The notes below the pieces were generated by a model. That model made no database searches. It was not told the DNA's origin and worked only from the letters and a program-made list of their open reading frames with translations. A DNA stretch of 21,632 nucleotides from SBAX01 sp964646605. Its GTDB lineage: Bacteria > Planctomycetota > Phycisphaerae > UBA1845. Of the stretch, positions 5,054-14,729 are shown piece by piece; within the stretch, counting starts at the first letter, position 1, and each line of letters opens with the position of its first letter. The stretch covers positions 1-21,632 of the forward strand of contig CAZYEX010000083.1 in assembly GCA_964646605.1 (NCBI GenBank), in the 5' to 3' direction. The position numbers were made by a program, and so were the translations under genes.

Positions 5054-7666
5054 ATGCCTGCTCGCCCTGCTCAAAGAAGAGTCACACTTGTCCTCGTGCT
5101 CGCACTTAGGCTCGCAACCAGGTTAGACGCCGCGGATTGTGCATTGTCCCAAGAGGCCGCTCCCCCGCCGGGGCAGCAAGTCCTACCTGCGATGGCCTAT
5201 GATTCCATGCGAAGAGCGACCGTCTTGTTCGGAGGTTACGACGGTGCAACAAGGCAGAACTCCGAAACCTGGGAATGGAACGGTTCGGACTGGACGCTCC
5301 GGAGTACGACGGGACCGCAACCCCGGTTCCAGACGGCCATCTCGTATGATTCAGCCCGGCAGGTCACGGTGCTCTTCGGCGGCTCCGGCCAGGGCGGTAC
5401 CCCACTTGGCGACACCTGGGAATGGGATGGTAGCTCCTGGACGCAACGCAGCGCGCCGGGTCCGGCGCCGCGCCGTTACCATGCCATGTCCTATGATTCC
5501 TCGCGTGGCGTTACGGTCTTGTTCGGCGGGTACGTCTTCGTGGGCCAAGGTAATGTCATCTACAGCGATGAGACTTGGGAGTGGGACGGGATGTTCTGGG
5601 TTCTTCGGAACGTTCCCGGGCCGCCAGGGCGATATCACCATGCACTCGCGTTCGATGCTGCCCGTGGCGTCACCGTTCTTTTCGGTGGCGATGACCACTA
5701 CAGCTCTTCGATCCCGCTGTTGGCCGATACGTGGGAATGGGACGGTACGAGCTGGATCCTCCGAGCGACATCGGGGCCCTCGGCTCGTGTTGCCCATTCG
5801 ATGGTGTACGACACTGTTCGTGGAGTGACTGTGCTCTATGGCGGCTGGGTCGAACCCGGTGACACCTGGGAGTGGGACGGCGTCGCTTGGACCTTGCGTG
5901 ACTCCGTGGGTCCCCCCATCGAAGGCCCCCGTTACCACGGGATGTCCTTCGACCAGGAGCGCGGTGTCGCCGTGCTTGTCATTACGAATGGGTGGTGGTG
6001 GTCGTTCTCCCAAACCTGGGGATGGGACGGGCTTGCGTGGGTGAGGCTGAGGCGGGAATGCGAGGAGTGGACCGAGGTCTCCTCGGCTGCCCCGCTAGCG
6101 CGATCCGGTAGCGCGCTGGCCTTTGACCGGGCAAGGAGTGTCGCCGTTTTGTTTGGCGGTTGGAACGAGACAGCGTTGGGTGACACCTGGGAATGGGACG
6201 GCGGAACCTGGAGTTTTCGTGCCGATCTCGGCCCTTCGCCGCGCGAACGCCACGCGATGGCGTTTGACAGCGCACGCGGCGTAACGGTCCTCTTCGGCGG
6301 ATCCGAAGCGGACGGATCAGGCGCCTGTCTTGGCGACACCTGGGAATGGGACGGATCGAGCTGGACCTTGGTTAGTGAATCTGGTCCGGTTCCGCGTGCT
6401 GAGCACGCTTTGGCCTTCGACGCGGCGCGTCGCGTTACGGTCCTGTTTGGCGGTCGGTATTACGACGGCGCGTCGCAAACCACCATTCACCTCTCGGACA
6501 CTTGGGAATGGAACGGCTTCGCATGGACGTTGCGTACGGCAGCCGGACCCTCGGCCAGAGCCCAGCACGGTTTGGCCTATGATCCCCACCGAAGGGTCAC
6601 GCTGCTGTTCGGCGGGAGCGCCGGCCCTTGCGGTTGGGATTCTTGCCAGTTCTTTGACGACACATGGGAGTGGAACGGAACGTCCTGGAGGTTCCTTTGC
6701 GAGGACGGACCTTCGGCGATTGCAGATCACGGGATGGCCTACGACGAGCAGCGCCATGTGATCACGATCTTCGGAGGGTTGGCAAATGGCGAACCCTCCG
6801 CGGGAACGTGGGAATGGACAGGCGTCGGTTGGATTTCGCGGAGACTTCATAGTCCGCCCGCCCGGTCCGGACATTCGATGGTTTACGACGCCGTCCGACA
6901 ATCCATGTTGATGTTCGGCGGATTCGCAGACGCTGAGGTCCTGGGTGACACATGGCAGGACTCTTGTTGGTGCGCGCAGCCGGTGGCACCGGCGGCGGCC
7001 GAGCCCTCGGACCTTTGCAGATTTCCTCAGGAATGTTTCCCAACCAAGAACCGGTACCTGTCCTTCGCTCCGCCGCCTGTTCCCTGCGGTGCAACGCAGC
7101 TGGCGATACGGGTGACGCTCGGGCCATTGGCGGGACCGAGTAACTGCCCCAACATCCCGGACTTCAGCGCCTTTAATGGCAGCCAGATGTGGGTAGGGCC
7201 GGAATTCCTTCAGGATTCCAGTAAGCCGACCGGTATACACCGGCTCCAATCAACGCCCCATTTTGACGACTGGACCTCCTCGACCGGAATCGTAGATGTC
7301 TCCGACTGCAACATCGTGCCCTGCGCAACTTACACCATCGAGGCCATCAGCGACGTGGACTATCCAAACGGACCGTACTCCGCGCCACTGGTCCTCAGCA
7401 CGACTCCAGTCTGGGGCGACATCGTGGGCAACGGCGGAACGCCCGCCAACGGCGTCGTGGACGCAATCGACGTGGTCGCGATGGTTACGCGCTTCAAAAA
7501 CCTCCCCGGTGCTCCGCCCAGGACTTGGTGCGACGTGCATGGGAACAACCCGACTCAGGGTGTGAATCTCGACATCGACGCCCTGGACATCACTCTCGTG
7601 GTCGACGCCTTCAAGGGGTTCGACTACCCCTTCGCCGGCCCATCCGCACCTGCGGCCTGTCCCTGA
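5054..7666 (+). CDS. Large exported kelch-repeat protein with dockerin-like C-terminus
   Basis: This 870-residue protein starts at ATG 5054 after a strong GGAGGAG site. Residues 1-27 are a basic, hydrophobic signal sequence. About 12 kelch-like units of roughly 45-60 residues follow (residues ~45-645); each has a (M/L)(S/A)YD..R.VTVLFGG strand and a DTWEWDG..W motif, and eleven WEW/WGW cores can be counted, ending in a degenerate DTWQDSCW. Two beta-propellers would fit this number. A Cys-containing beta-rich segment (~650-780) precedes a C-terminal module of ~80 residues with GDIVG, GVVDAIDVVAMVTRF and LDIDALDITLVVDAFKG, a two-helix Asp-rich pattern like the dockerin-type Ca-binding modules common in planctomycete exported proteins. 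It is probably secreted or surface-attached through a cohesin-like or other partner. Substrate is unknown. The gene stands alone with its own promoter. Confidence 0.9.
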   Translation: MPARPAQRRVTLVLVLALRLATRLDAADCALSQEAAPPPGQQVLPAMAYDSMRRATVLFGGYDGATRQNSETWEWNGSDWTLRSTTGPQPRFQTAISYDSARQVTVLFGGSGQGGTPLGDTWEWDGSSWTQRSAPGPAPRRYHAMSYDSSRGVTVLFGGYVFVGQGNVIYSDETWEWDGMFWVLRNVPGPPGRYHHALAFDAARGVTVLFGGDDHYSSSIPLLADTWEWDGTSWILRATSGPSARVAHSMVYDTVRGVTVLYGGWVEPGDTWEWDGVAWTLRDSVGPPIEGPRYHGMSFDQERGVAVLVITNGWWWSFSQTWGWDGLAWVRLRRECEEWTEVSSAAPLARSGSALAFDRARSVAVLFGGWNETALGDTWEWDGGTWSFRADLGPSPRERHAMAFDSARGVTVLFGGSEADGSGACLGDTWEWDGSSWTLVSESGPVPRAEHALAFDAARRVTVLFGGRYYDGASQTTIHLSDTWEWNGFAWTLRTAAGPSARAQHGLAYDPHRRVTLLFGGSAGPCGWDSCQFFDDTWEWNGTSWRFLCEDGPSAIADHGMAYDEQRHVITIFGGLANGEPSAGTWEWTGVGWISRRLHSPPARSGHSMVYDAVRQSMLMFGGFADAEVLGDTWQDSCWCAQPVAPAAAEPSDLCRFPQECFPTKNRYLSFAPPPVPCGATQLAIRVTLGPLAGPSNCPNIPDFSAFNGSQMWVGPEFLQDSSKPTGIHRLQSTPHFDDWTSSTGIVDVSDCNIVPCATYTIEAISDVDYPNGPYSAPLVLSTTPVWGDIVGNGGTPANGVVDAIDVVAMVTRFKNLPGAPPRTWCDVHGNNPTQGVNLDIDALDITLVVDAFKGFDYPFAGPSAPAACP

Positions 7667-8231
7667 GACGCCCGCCTTAACGGTAGGCCCGCCCGCCGCG
7701 CCGAAACCGGCCCTTGGAGCAGTGTGTAACTCGTAACTGGTAATTCGTAATTGGGAATTCCCCCCGTCCGGTGGTGCCCTCCGACAGTCCGCAACCCCCC
7801 TGATCGCTCGATCACACGGCCTCCGGCGATCACCCCCCAAGTTATAGGGATAAATGGCGCCCCGCGGACGGCGGATAGCGGATCGCGCCAACCGCGCCAC
7901 GGCGACCCGCGCTCCGACGGCGCGCCGAGAAGCGTCGGGGATGGTGCCGCATGGAAAAAGCGATATTACCAAACGAACCCAGTTATGAGCAACGTAAGGC
8001 TTTGCAGAAAAAGGACTTATGATGAAATGCCGCCCGAGAAACCAAGCCACAGAAGGCCAAATCAAGGCCAGTTGTCGCACTGGTTTTCGGTCCCCGCTCT
8101 CTGTGGTCATCGTTTCTGCGGTTTTGCTTTCCGCGTTTCCCCCCAAATATCCGCCCCCCGCGCCCGAATCCCGGATATCGACCAGGCGTAGCCTAGGGAG
8201 AACGTTTGCAATGTTGACCGGGAGATCAGCC
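7667..8231. other. 565-bp intergenic region with repeat-like segments
   Basis: No gene with family resemblance is seen between the kelch gene and the start at 8232. The region holds the 7-bp tandem repeat listed separately, a TGATCG-CT-CGATCA palindrome (7801-7814) and an imperfect inverted repeat whose arms (about 8038-8056 and 8112-8130) share CAGAA and CCA/GCAGAA cores. The frame of the next gene is open from 8019 with an AAGGA site, giving a possible 71-residue extension, but that part is Arg/Pro-rich and not convincing. Confidence 0.5.
7726..7760 (+). repeat. Five-unit 7-bp tandem repeat (GTAAYTS)
   Basis: Five consecutive heptamers are seen: GTAACTC, GTAACTG, GTAATTC, GTAATTG and GGAATTC. 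The last base alternates C and G, so the pattern can also be seen as a 14-bp double unit. It is AT-rich in a GC-rich setting. No function is evident. Confidence 0.75.
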
Positions 8232-8834
8232 ATGAACAACCCAGTACGGATGTCACCGCTCACCGCCCTTTTCTTGGGCCTCTTCGGCGTCGGGGCCGTG
8301 GGCATCGCCGCCGGCACCAGCGTGATTCTCTACTCGCTTCGGGTGTTGGATCGCAAAGCGTCGTCGATCCTCGACTTCGCCGAGCATACCGTCGAGGCCC
8401 TGCCGGAGTTGATCGCCTCCTTGCCGCCCGCGCTCGGCGACGTGCTCAACGATCGGCGAGCCCCCGAGTACGCCAAGAAGCTCGACGTCGGCGTCCGCTT
8501 CACGGCCAACGAGAAGGCCGACGGCGTCCGACCCGTCCTGACCGTGACCAACAAGGGCGACGAAGTCGTCTCCATGCTGGCCGTTCGCGTGGTGGCCCTC
8601 GACGCCAAGGGCGTTCCCCTGCGCGATTGGACGCAGGTCGTGGCGACCCCCATAGCCATCGAGGACGACTGGCGCGGGATCCTCCTCCCCGGCGCCACCC
8701 GCCACGTGGTGATGTCCAGCTCGCGGTCCCTCGACCCCAGCCGCACCGACACGCTCACCGGGGCCGTGGAGATTTCCGAGCTGCGCGTTTGGGTGCCCAA
8801 GGATGGCACTTCGACCCCGGCTGGCGGAATCTGA
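8232..8834 (+). CDS. Membrane-anchored protein with FxLYD-like beta-sandwich domain, function unknown
   Basis: I start this 200-residue protein at ATG 8232, with GGGAG 8 bases upstream. Residues ~8-34 are a single transmembrane helix (LTALFLGLFGVGAVGIAAGT). A helical stretch follows (~36-70), then a C-terminal domain (~80-195) with VRPVLTVTNKGDEVVSMLAV and VVALDAKGVPLRDW, the strand pattern of FxLYD or similar Ig-like periplasmic domains that begin V.V.N.G......V.V.V..LD..G. The C-terminal part is therefore expected outside the cytoplasmic membrane. The family cannot be named with certainty. It converges on the next gene, with only 6 bases between the stop codons. Confidence 0.75.
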   Translation: MNNPVRMSPLTALFLGLFGVGAVGIAAGTSVILYSLRVLDRKASSILDFAEHTVEALPELIASLPPALGDVLNDRRAPEYAKKLDVGVRFTANEKADGVRPVLTVTNKGDEVVSMLAVRVVALDAKGVPLRDWTQVVATPIAIEDDWRGILLPGATRHVVMSSSRSLDPSRTDTLTGAVEISELRVWVPKDGTSTPAGGI

Positions 8835-8840
8835 CGCGAA

Positions 8841-10013
8841 CTACGGCCGAAAGGTGGGAGGGGGTCGCCTCTTCCACGACGCAAAGGCGAGCAGCAGCGG
8901 CAGGAGTCCGAGTGTCAAAGCCTCGACACCCAGCGCCCCGCACATGCCGCCGACGCGACGCGAAACCGGCTCTTCCCGAACCAGTCCGATGGCCCGGGCT
9001 TTCACGGCCTCACGGATCGACCGTTCGACGGTCAAGCCGTTGACGCCCGGAATCGCCCCCACGACGTCGGCCAGATTCTCGAAGGATCGCCCCAGCGCCG
9101 CCGCCACCCCGCTTCCGTCGGGCACGTTCTCCACTTCGATCGCGAAGTCGGCGGTCAGCACGAACGACTCGTCGGCGACGGCCGTATAACCGTAGGCATG
9201 TTCCTGATCGGGAATGACCACCAAGGCAATGGTGCCATGGTCTGTCAGTTGATGAAGCTGGTTGACCGTGCTTGCGTCCGCGTCTTCCGAAAGGATGTCG
9301 AGAAGCTCCACGACCTCGAAGCGCAGGGGACCATCCACGGTCACATCGATCCGCCCGTCTCGCCCCGCGCTGACGAGTAACCTCGTCTCAAAGAGCGAAT
9401 CTTGCTCGCCGTCGCGGCGAACGGTGACTCGCACGTCCGCAAGGCGACTTTGGGTCGCAACAGCCCGCTGCGTCGACCAGACCAACACCGCGCCGCTGAC
9501 GAAGACCCGGCTTTCGATTCGCCGCGTGCCGTCCGCGCCGAAGGCGATCTCGGAGGTCTCGCCGCCCCCCGGACCCGCGAAGACGATTTCCCGCGACTCA
9601 CTCGCTTCCCCGCGCGCGAAATACGAAACCGATTCCACGTCGGAAAAGGCCGCCACTTCCAACGCGAACTCCGCGGGGTTGGCAGTATCCGAGCGCGTCG
9701 GATCGGAGAACTCGCTGAACGCCTGCCCCACGGCGATCAACTCCCCGTCCAGGTCGGAATCGATCAGCTCGACCGACGCCGCTTGGGGAAGATCATCCGC
9801 GCCTTGTGCATGCTGCCCGTCGTCCTGACTGACCGACCCCGGCTCGCCGTCGATCAACTCCTGAACCGTCGTCTGCACGCGCGCGGTGATGCCCACAATT
9901 TCGGCCTGTGCCGCACTCACTCCCAATGCGATCACGGCAAGCCCGCAGATGGTAGATCCGAACCGACGATCGTTGACGACGCACAACCGAAACCAGAATG
10001 CAGACGGCCCCAT
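8841..10013 (-). CDS. Exported protein with C-terminal hydrophobic anchor, function unknown
   Basis: ATG 10013 (GGGG 6 bases upstream) gives 390 residues; GTG 10034 is an alternative start. Residues ~18-37 are the hydrophobic core of a signal peptide ending SAAQA-E. The mature part is acidic and beta-rich, with repeated strand-like segments such as SRVFVSGAVLVWSTQ and TALVV-type runs, typical of planctomycete proteins whose fold I do not recognise. The C-terminus is Cys-Gly, a hydrophobic helix (ALTLGLLPLLLAFASW) and KRR, a layout like MYXO-CTERM or related C-terminal sorting tails in which a Cys precedes the membrane helix. That would anchor the protein at the envelope. A TATAAT box lies about 40 bases upstream. 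Confidence 0.75.
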   Translation of the reverse strand: MGPSAFWFRLCVVNDRRFGSTICGLAVIALGVSAAQAEIVGITARVQTTVQELIDGEPGSVSQDDGQHAQGADDLPQAASVELIDSDLDGELIAVGQAFSEFSDPTRSDTANPAEFALEVAAFSDVESVSYFARGEASESREIVFAGPGGGETSEIAFGADGTRRIESRVFVSGAVLVWSTQRAVATQSRLADVRVTVRRDGEQDSLFETRLLVSAGRDGRIDVTVDGPLRFEVVELLDILSEDADASTVNQLHQLTDHGTIALVVIPDQEHAYGYTAVADESFVLTADFAIEVENVPDGSGVAAALGRSFENLADVVGAIPGVNGLTVERSIREAVKARAIGLVREEPVSRRVGGMCGALGVEALTLGLLPLLLAFASWKRRPPPTFRP

Positions 10014-10051
10014 TTGAATCCCCCGCAATCCCACGACGACTTCGGCAGTGG

Positions 10052-10081
10052 ATTATACCCCGTCCGGCCCCGCGATGTACA
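10052..10081 (-). promoter_or_regulatory. Promoter candidate with consensus TATAAT for the gene at 8841-10013
   Basis: On the minus strand a perfect TATAAT (10052-10057) lies 18 bases from TGTACA (10076-10081), which matches the -35 consensus at four positions. It falls in the 107-base gap after the TPR gene, which suggests the 8841-10013 gene is transcribed separately. Confidence 0.5.
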
Positions 10082-10120
10082 GTCCGCCGAACCCGCCGCC
10101 TCAAGAATCGGCCCAGCGAA

Positions 10121-13100
10121 TCACGGGGCCGCTTGGCGGTCGTTCGTTTTTTGCTGGGCCGTTTCCACTAGTCGAAGGGTGGACTCGTCCCCGGCGCCGC
10201 GGGCGAGGGCCAGAGCTTGGGCGAGGATGTCGGCGGCCTCGGTGAACTGCGAATTGCGGCGATACGCTTCGCCAAGGTGATAATACGGAAGCAGATAGTT
10301 GGGATCGAGGCGGATCGCCCGGCTCAATTCGGCCACGGCGAACGAGTAGCGCCCAAGCCCGACGTAGATCCAACCCAACGTGTCGAGGGTGAAGGCGTTG
10401 TCGGCCTGTCGCACGGCTTGCTGGGCGAACGGAAGGGCGGCAGCGTTCTCGCCGCGGATGTCGGAAAGCAAGTAGGCGACGTTGTTGAGCGTGATCCAGT
10501 TCTCGGCGTCATGGCGAAGCGCCTCGCGGTAGGCGTCGATGGCCTGGGGCGATCGGGCTGCGGTTTGCAGGATGTCCCCCTTTTCGTGCAACAGGGCGGC
10601 GCGTTCACGATCGTCGGCGGCGGTGACGTAAAGGGCCTCGAGTCGGGCCAAAGCTTCGTCGACGCGCTTGGCGGCCGTGTGCAGTCGAATCAGGATGCGT
10701 TCGTTCGCCCGGCGCGTCGCGGGATCGCCAATCTCCGCCGTGAATGCGGAGATCGCGTCGGCGGCGGAAAAGGCCGCAACGACGTCCTCGGCGACGGTTC
10801 GCACGGTCGTTGCGGACTCGGCCAGAGCGAGCGCCATGGCCTTTCGAAACTGCTCCACGGCTTTGGCGGGCGATGCGGAACGCGCCAGAAGCTGCGCATA
10901 GCGTGACACGACGGCGGCATTCGTCGTGGCCGTCGTTCCATATCGTTCCAAGTACTCCACGCCCGCGGCGAAGCGACCGGTGCCCAGGTACACGTTCAGC
11001 ACGCCGAGGATGGCGGCCGGCGTGAAGGCGCTGAGTTCCGCCCCTTGGCGATAGTCCTGCAGAGCTTTGTCCGGTTCCTGGAGTTCCAAGGACACCTGTC
11101 CGCGAAGGAAAAACCACCGCGGGTCGGGCGCGGCGGTGGTGCGGTTGATCTGTGCCGTAACCAGTCGATCGGCGTCCACCAGCCGTTTCTCCTGAATGTA
11201 CGCTTGGGCGAGACTCTCGACGGGGCCCGCGCGGCCGGGGGCGTCCTTGACCGTGGATTCGAGCTCCGCGAGCCAGTCCTCCTTTCGTCCGCCTTGTTTG
11301 CGCAGACTCGCCAAGAGCATTCGCGGCTGCAAATCAAGTGCCAGCGGCGCGACCCTTTTAATCGCTTCGAGATCATCGACCGCGGCCGCAGTACGCCCCC
11401 GCGACAACTGGTGACGAGCGCGCTGGTACAGGGCGTAGGCGTCGTTGGGCTGTTTGTCCAGGTAATCGGTCAGGGCCGCGATGGCCCGGTCGATCTCCCC
11501 GTCACGAGCATGGATCTCACTCTTCCAGAGCAGACCACGGGCGTACTCCGGATGCGCGGTGCGCAGCAGTTCGACCAGTTGTCGGGCGTTTTCGAGATCG
11601 CCCACGGCACGGTTCAGCAAGCATCCAATCGCGGCCTCCAAGAAGGAAGGGAGTTTGGGCGAACGAGCGGCTTGAGCGCGATCCACGCCTTGGCGGAACC
11701 AGGGGGCGGCTTTTTCGGGCTGTTGCGCGGCGCGGAGGTAAAACTCAGCGACGGATTGCGCCGTCTCCGCGGTCTTCAATTCGATGTCAGCGGCCAGAAG
11801 GGTGCGTTCGGCATCCTCCAGTCGCCGCTGCTGAATGAACTCGTTGGCGACGAGGCGTTGGGCAAGGGCGCGCTCCTGCAAATCGCTTCGAGACCCGGCA
11901 TGTTCCATCACCAATTCGAGAGCGCGCTGCGGACGGTCGGTCTTGCGGAAGTGAGCGGCGGCGGCCGCAACCGTGGAAAGTTCGTGGGGCTGCATGTCCA
12001 AGAGTCGCGCATAGCACTCGTCCGCCTTGAGACGGTCCGCGACGACGTCGTACAGCGCCGCAAGGCGTTGGAGGTTCTTGGCGTCGTCCGGCGCCGCGGC
12101 GCGGCGTGCTTCCCGGCGGCGAATGGCGCCCGGCGGATCGGCGTCCTCCAGGCGGATCACGACCTGCTCTTGGACCCACGGGTCGTTGGGAATGAGCCGT
12201 TCGCAGTGGGCCAGTTCGCGCCGGAAGAGTTCCTGATCGCCGCGGGACTGGGCCAACAACGCCAGCCCCTGATGGGCGGTCGCCTGGTTGGGATTGATGC
12301 GAACGGCCTCCTCGTAGGCGCTCTGCGCTTCATCGGTCCGACCCGCAAGCTGAAGGCACTGTCCCAAATGTGCCAACGACGTGGCATCCGTGGGCTGGAT
12401 TTGCACGACCTCGCGATAGGCGTTCAAAGCCAGGTCGAACTCGCGGCGTTGGAAGTGGTACCAACCGAGGATCGACTTGCCGCCGGCCCCGTCGACGTTG
12501 TACTTCGCCGCCGCGTCGCGGGCGGCCTGCATGGCCGCGTCGTCGTTCGCCTGCACCGCGGCCCGGACCTTGGCCTTGAGCAGCGCCGCATGTTGTTCCG
12601 AAGTCGCGGAACGTGCCATCGGCGCGTCCTTGGCAAGCAAGTGCGCTTCCGCGGCATCGAGCGCCCGGATCGCCTCCGCCGGTTCGTTGCGCCGTGAATG
12701 AAAGGCGATCAGGTCCAGGCTGCGCTGGAAACCGTCCTCTTCGGCGAGGATCAGCTCCTGGGTGGCACGATCGCGCGCGTCCGCGGAAAGATCCTCGCGC
12801 GTCAACAGGGCCAACTGCTGGAGCCGCAGATCGTCCGGTTGGCGCTGAAGGGCTTCGGCGACAATCTCCCCAGCCTCGTGATATCGGTTCCCATTGATCA
12901 ACTCGTGTACCGTGGTTCCCACCAGCCGCACGTCGGTGGGGTCACGCTCCAGGGCTTGTCGCAAAATCTTGATCGCTTGCTCGGAGTCGCCGTTCAGCGC
13001 CGCAGCGCGGGCCTGCAACATCGCGCGAACCGCCCCCGATCCGGTCAACTCTTCATGCACGCGGCCGGCCTCGGCGTGCTTGCCCTGCCTCTCGTACACG

Positions 13101-14680
13101 GCGGCCTTGAGTTGCGTCGCGTCGCGGTTGGACCGGTCCATCAGCAAGACGCGGTCGCTGACCGCCAACGCTCGGTCCAGGGCCCCGACCTGGAACAACA
13201 CCTGAGCGTAGAGGTTCCAGAAAATCGGGTCTTTTCCACGAAACTTGGTCGCCTGCTCCATCACCGCTTCGAGCACCTCGCGGGCGGCGCCGGCCTCGCC
13301 CAACCGCAGGTGGACCTGGGCGAGCAGGATCTTGTTTTCCCAACTGACGGCCTCGTAGGACCCGTACGCCTCGTCCGCGGCGCGAAGGTCTTTGAGCGCC
13401 TCGCGATCCTGGGCCCTGGCGAGCTTGACCCGTCCGGACTGACTCAACACGCGGGGGTGGGTCGGCGATTCGCCTTTGGCGTCGGCAACGTATTGCTCGG
13501 CGCGGGCCAGCCATTTTTCCTTCTCGGCCAGATCCCCCGACTCGCTGCTGCGGACCGCGAGCGCCACGCAGGCTTCAGAGGCGTAGATCATCAGGCTGAA
13601 CATGTGGACGCGGTTCTGCGTGGCCTTGGCGCCCTTGCGGGACAACCCGCGGCGGATCCGCGCTTCGCAGACTTCCACCACGTCAGCGTGGCGGAGGGCG
13701 AGCTTGTAGAGGAGCGCGATTTGCAAATAGGGTTCGAAGACCATTGGATCGGCGTCGATGCAATTCTTGAGGATGGCTTCGGCCTGGTCAAAGTGTGCTT
13801 GGGCGGAATCCTTCGTCGCCGGGTCGCGCACGGCACGGGCCCAGCGTTGGGCGAGGAACCAGGCATGGGCCAGACGCGCTTCCCCCAGCGCCGCGGGGTC
13901 CCCGGTCGCCAAGGTGACACTCTCGTGGAACAAGGGCTCGGCCTCGTCGAAGCGCTGGCGGGCAGCGAGATGCCGGGCGAGGGACATCCGCGCTCGGGCG
14001 GCATCAGGTCCCGGTTGGCCGTGGCGTTCGGTGAGTTCGCGGAGGAGCCGCTCCGCATCCTCGGCACGGTCCAACCGCGCCCATTCCACAGCCATGTCGA
14101 CCGCGTACTCGACTCGGTCGGGGTCGAGGGAGGTGGCCTGAGCGAGTTCTGCGAGGCCGCGTTCCGTGTTCGTGGGATCCTGACTCTCCAAGCTCAGCAA
14201 GGCTAGTCCCTGGGCGTGATGCGCGAACGCCTCTTGCTGTGGAGTTCGCGGGGCCGCAATGCCGAGCATCACCTCCGCGTTCTCGCGGACTTGCTGCCAG
14301 CGCTGCGGCGTTCCATACAAATGCGCCACCTGGAGCAGCAGCATCAACTGCCGCTCGTGCGCATCGAGCAGATCGGGTTGGTGTATAAGGGCCTCACGCC
14401 AGACGCTCAGGGCCTTGGAAACCTCGCCGTCACGGAGCAGCATCTCTCCGAATTCCACAAGATGGGCCGGGTTCTCGCCATGCTTCCAGGCCTCGTGATA
14501 AAACAGGCCCGCCTGTCCCCACTGTTCTTGCGCCGCGGAGGCCTCCGCCAGACCGACGAAATACACCGGATCGCGGCGTTGCAATTGCCGCAGCATGAGT
14601 ACCGCGACCAGCAACATCAGACCGAAGCCGAAGATCGACAGCCCCACGACCAGCCGCTTGTTCAGTTGTTTCGTCGCCAT
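10121..14680 (-). CDS. Giant membrane-anchored tetratricopeptide-repeat protein
   Basis: The protein has 1519 residues. A short basic N-terminus and one membrane helix (~10-31, LVVGLSIFGFGLMLLVAVLM) are followed by an almost continuous array of TPR units to the C-terminus. Clear 34-residue units include YREVVQIQPTDATSLAHLGQ and YEEAVRINPNQATAHQGLAL near the middle, and ALNNVAYLL-type and LSRAIRLDPNYLLPYYHLGE units at the end. The topology suggests the array faces the periplasm or paryphoplasm. TPR arrays act as protein-protein scaffolds. It begins 49 bases after the EpsI-like gene on the same strand, so the two are probably cotranscribed. The pairing recalls the PrsT-type TPR proteins of PEP-CTERM/exosortase loci, which are shorter (about 900 residues) lipoproteins; this one is not lipidated. 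Long plus-strand frames (11045-12697, 12698-14206) are antisense shadows. Confidence 0.92.
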   Translation of the reverse strand: MATKQLNKRLVVGLSIFGFGLMLLVAVLMLRQLQRRDPVYFVGLAEASAAQEQWGQAGLFYHEAWKHGENPAHLVEFGEMLLRDGEVSKALSVWREALIHQPDLLDAHERQLMLLLQVAHLYGTPQRWQQVRENAEVMLGIAAPRTPQQEAFAHHAQGLALLSLESQDPTNTERGLAELAQATSLDPDRVEYAVDMAVEWARLDRAEDAERLLRELTERHGQPGPDAARARMSLARHLAARQRFDEAEPLFHESVTLATGDPAALGEARLAHAWFLAQRWARAVRDPATKDSAQAHFDQAEAILKNCIDADPMVFEPYLQIALLYKLALRHADVVEVCEARIRRGLSRKGAKATQNRVHMFSLMIYASEACVALAVRSSESGDLAEKEKWLARAEQYVADAKGESPTHPRVLSQSGRVKLARAQDREALKDLRAADEAYGSYEAVSWENKILLAQVHLRLGEAGAAREVLEAVMEQATKFRGKDPIFWNLYAQVLFQVGALDRALAVSDRVLLMDRSNRDATQLKAAVYERQGKHAEAGRVHEELTGSGAVRAMLQARAAALNGDSEQAIKILRQALERDPTDVRLVGTTVHELINGNRYHEAGEIVAEALQRQPDDLRLQQLALLTREDLSADARDRATQELILAEEDGFQRSLDLIAFHSRRNEPAEAIRALDAAEAHLLAKDAPMARSATSEQHAALLKAKVRAAVQANDDAAMQAARDAAAKYNVDGAGGKSILGWYHFQRREFDLALNAYREVVQIQPTDATSLAHLGQCLQLAGRTDEAQSAYEEAVRINPNQATAHQGLALLAQSRGDQELFRRELAHCERLIPNDPWVQEQVVIRLEDADPPGAIRRREARRAAAPDDAKNLQRLAALYDVVADRLKADECYARLLDMQPHELSTVAAAAAHFRKTDRPQRALELVMEHAGSRSDLQERALAQRLVANEFIQQRRLEDAERTLLAADIELKTAETAQSVAEFYLRAAQQPEKAAPWFRQGVDRAQAARSPKLPSFLEAAIGCLLNRAVGDLENARQLVELLRTAHPEYARGLLWKSEIHARDGEIDRAIAALTDYLDKQPNDAYALYQRARHQLSRGRTAAAVDDLEAIKRVAPLALDLQPRMLLASLRKQGGRKEDWLAELESTVKDAPGRAGPVESLAQAYIQEKRLVDADRLVTAQINRTTAAPDPRWFFLRGQVSLELQEPDKALQDYRQGAELSAFTPAAILGVLNVYLGTGRFAAGVEYLERYGTTATTNAAVVSRYAQLLARSASPAKAVEQFRKAMALALAESATTVRTVAEDVVAAFSAADAISAFTAEIGDPATRRANERILIRLHTAAKRVDEALARLEALYVTAADDRERAALLHEKGDILQTAARSPQAIDAYREALRHDAENWITLNNVAYLLSDIRGENAAALPFAQQAVRQADNAFTLDTLGWIYVGLGRYSFAVAELSRAIRLDPNYLLPYYHLGEAYRRNSQFTEAADILAQALALARGAGDESTLRLVETAQQKTNDRQAAP

Positions 14681-14729
14681 TTCTTAGGTTCCGTGGTCCT
14701 CTCGACCACCGCGCCGCGGCAATCCAGGC

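Noticed and set aside
8019..8231. 71-codon N-terminal extension of the gene at 8232
   Set aside because: Although an AAGGA precedes 8022, the extension is Arg/Pro-rich with no domain features, whereas ATG 8232 has a good site and leads directly into the membrane helix.
7250..8317. Minus-strand frame of 355 codons
   Set aside because: It overlaps the kelch gene end and intergenic repeats and has no family features.
11045..14206. Two long plus-strand frames (550 and 502 codons)
   Set aside because: Both lie wholly antisense to the TPR gene and have no recognisable domains; the TPR frame is coherent across the same region.
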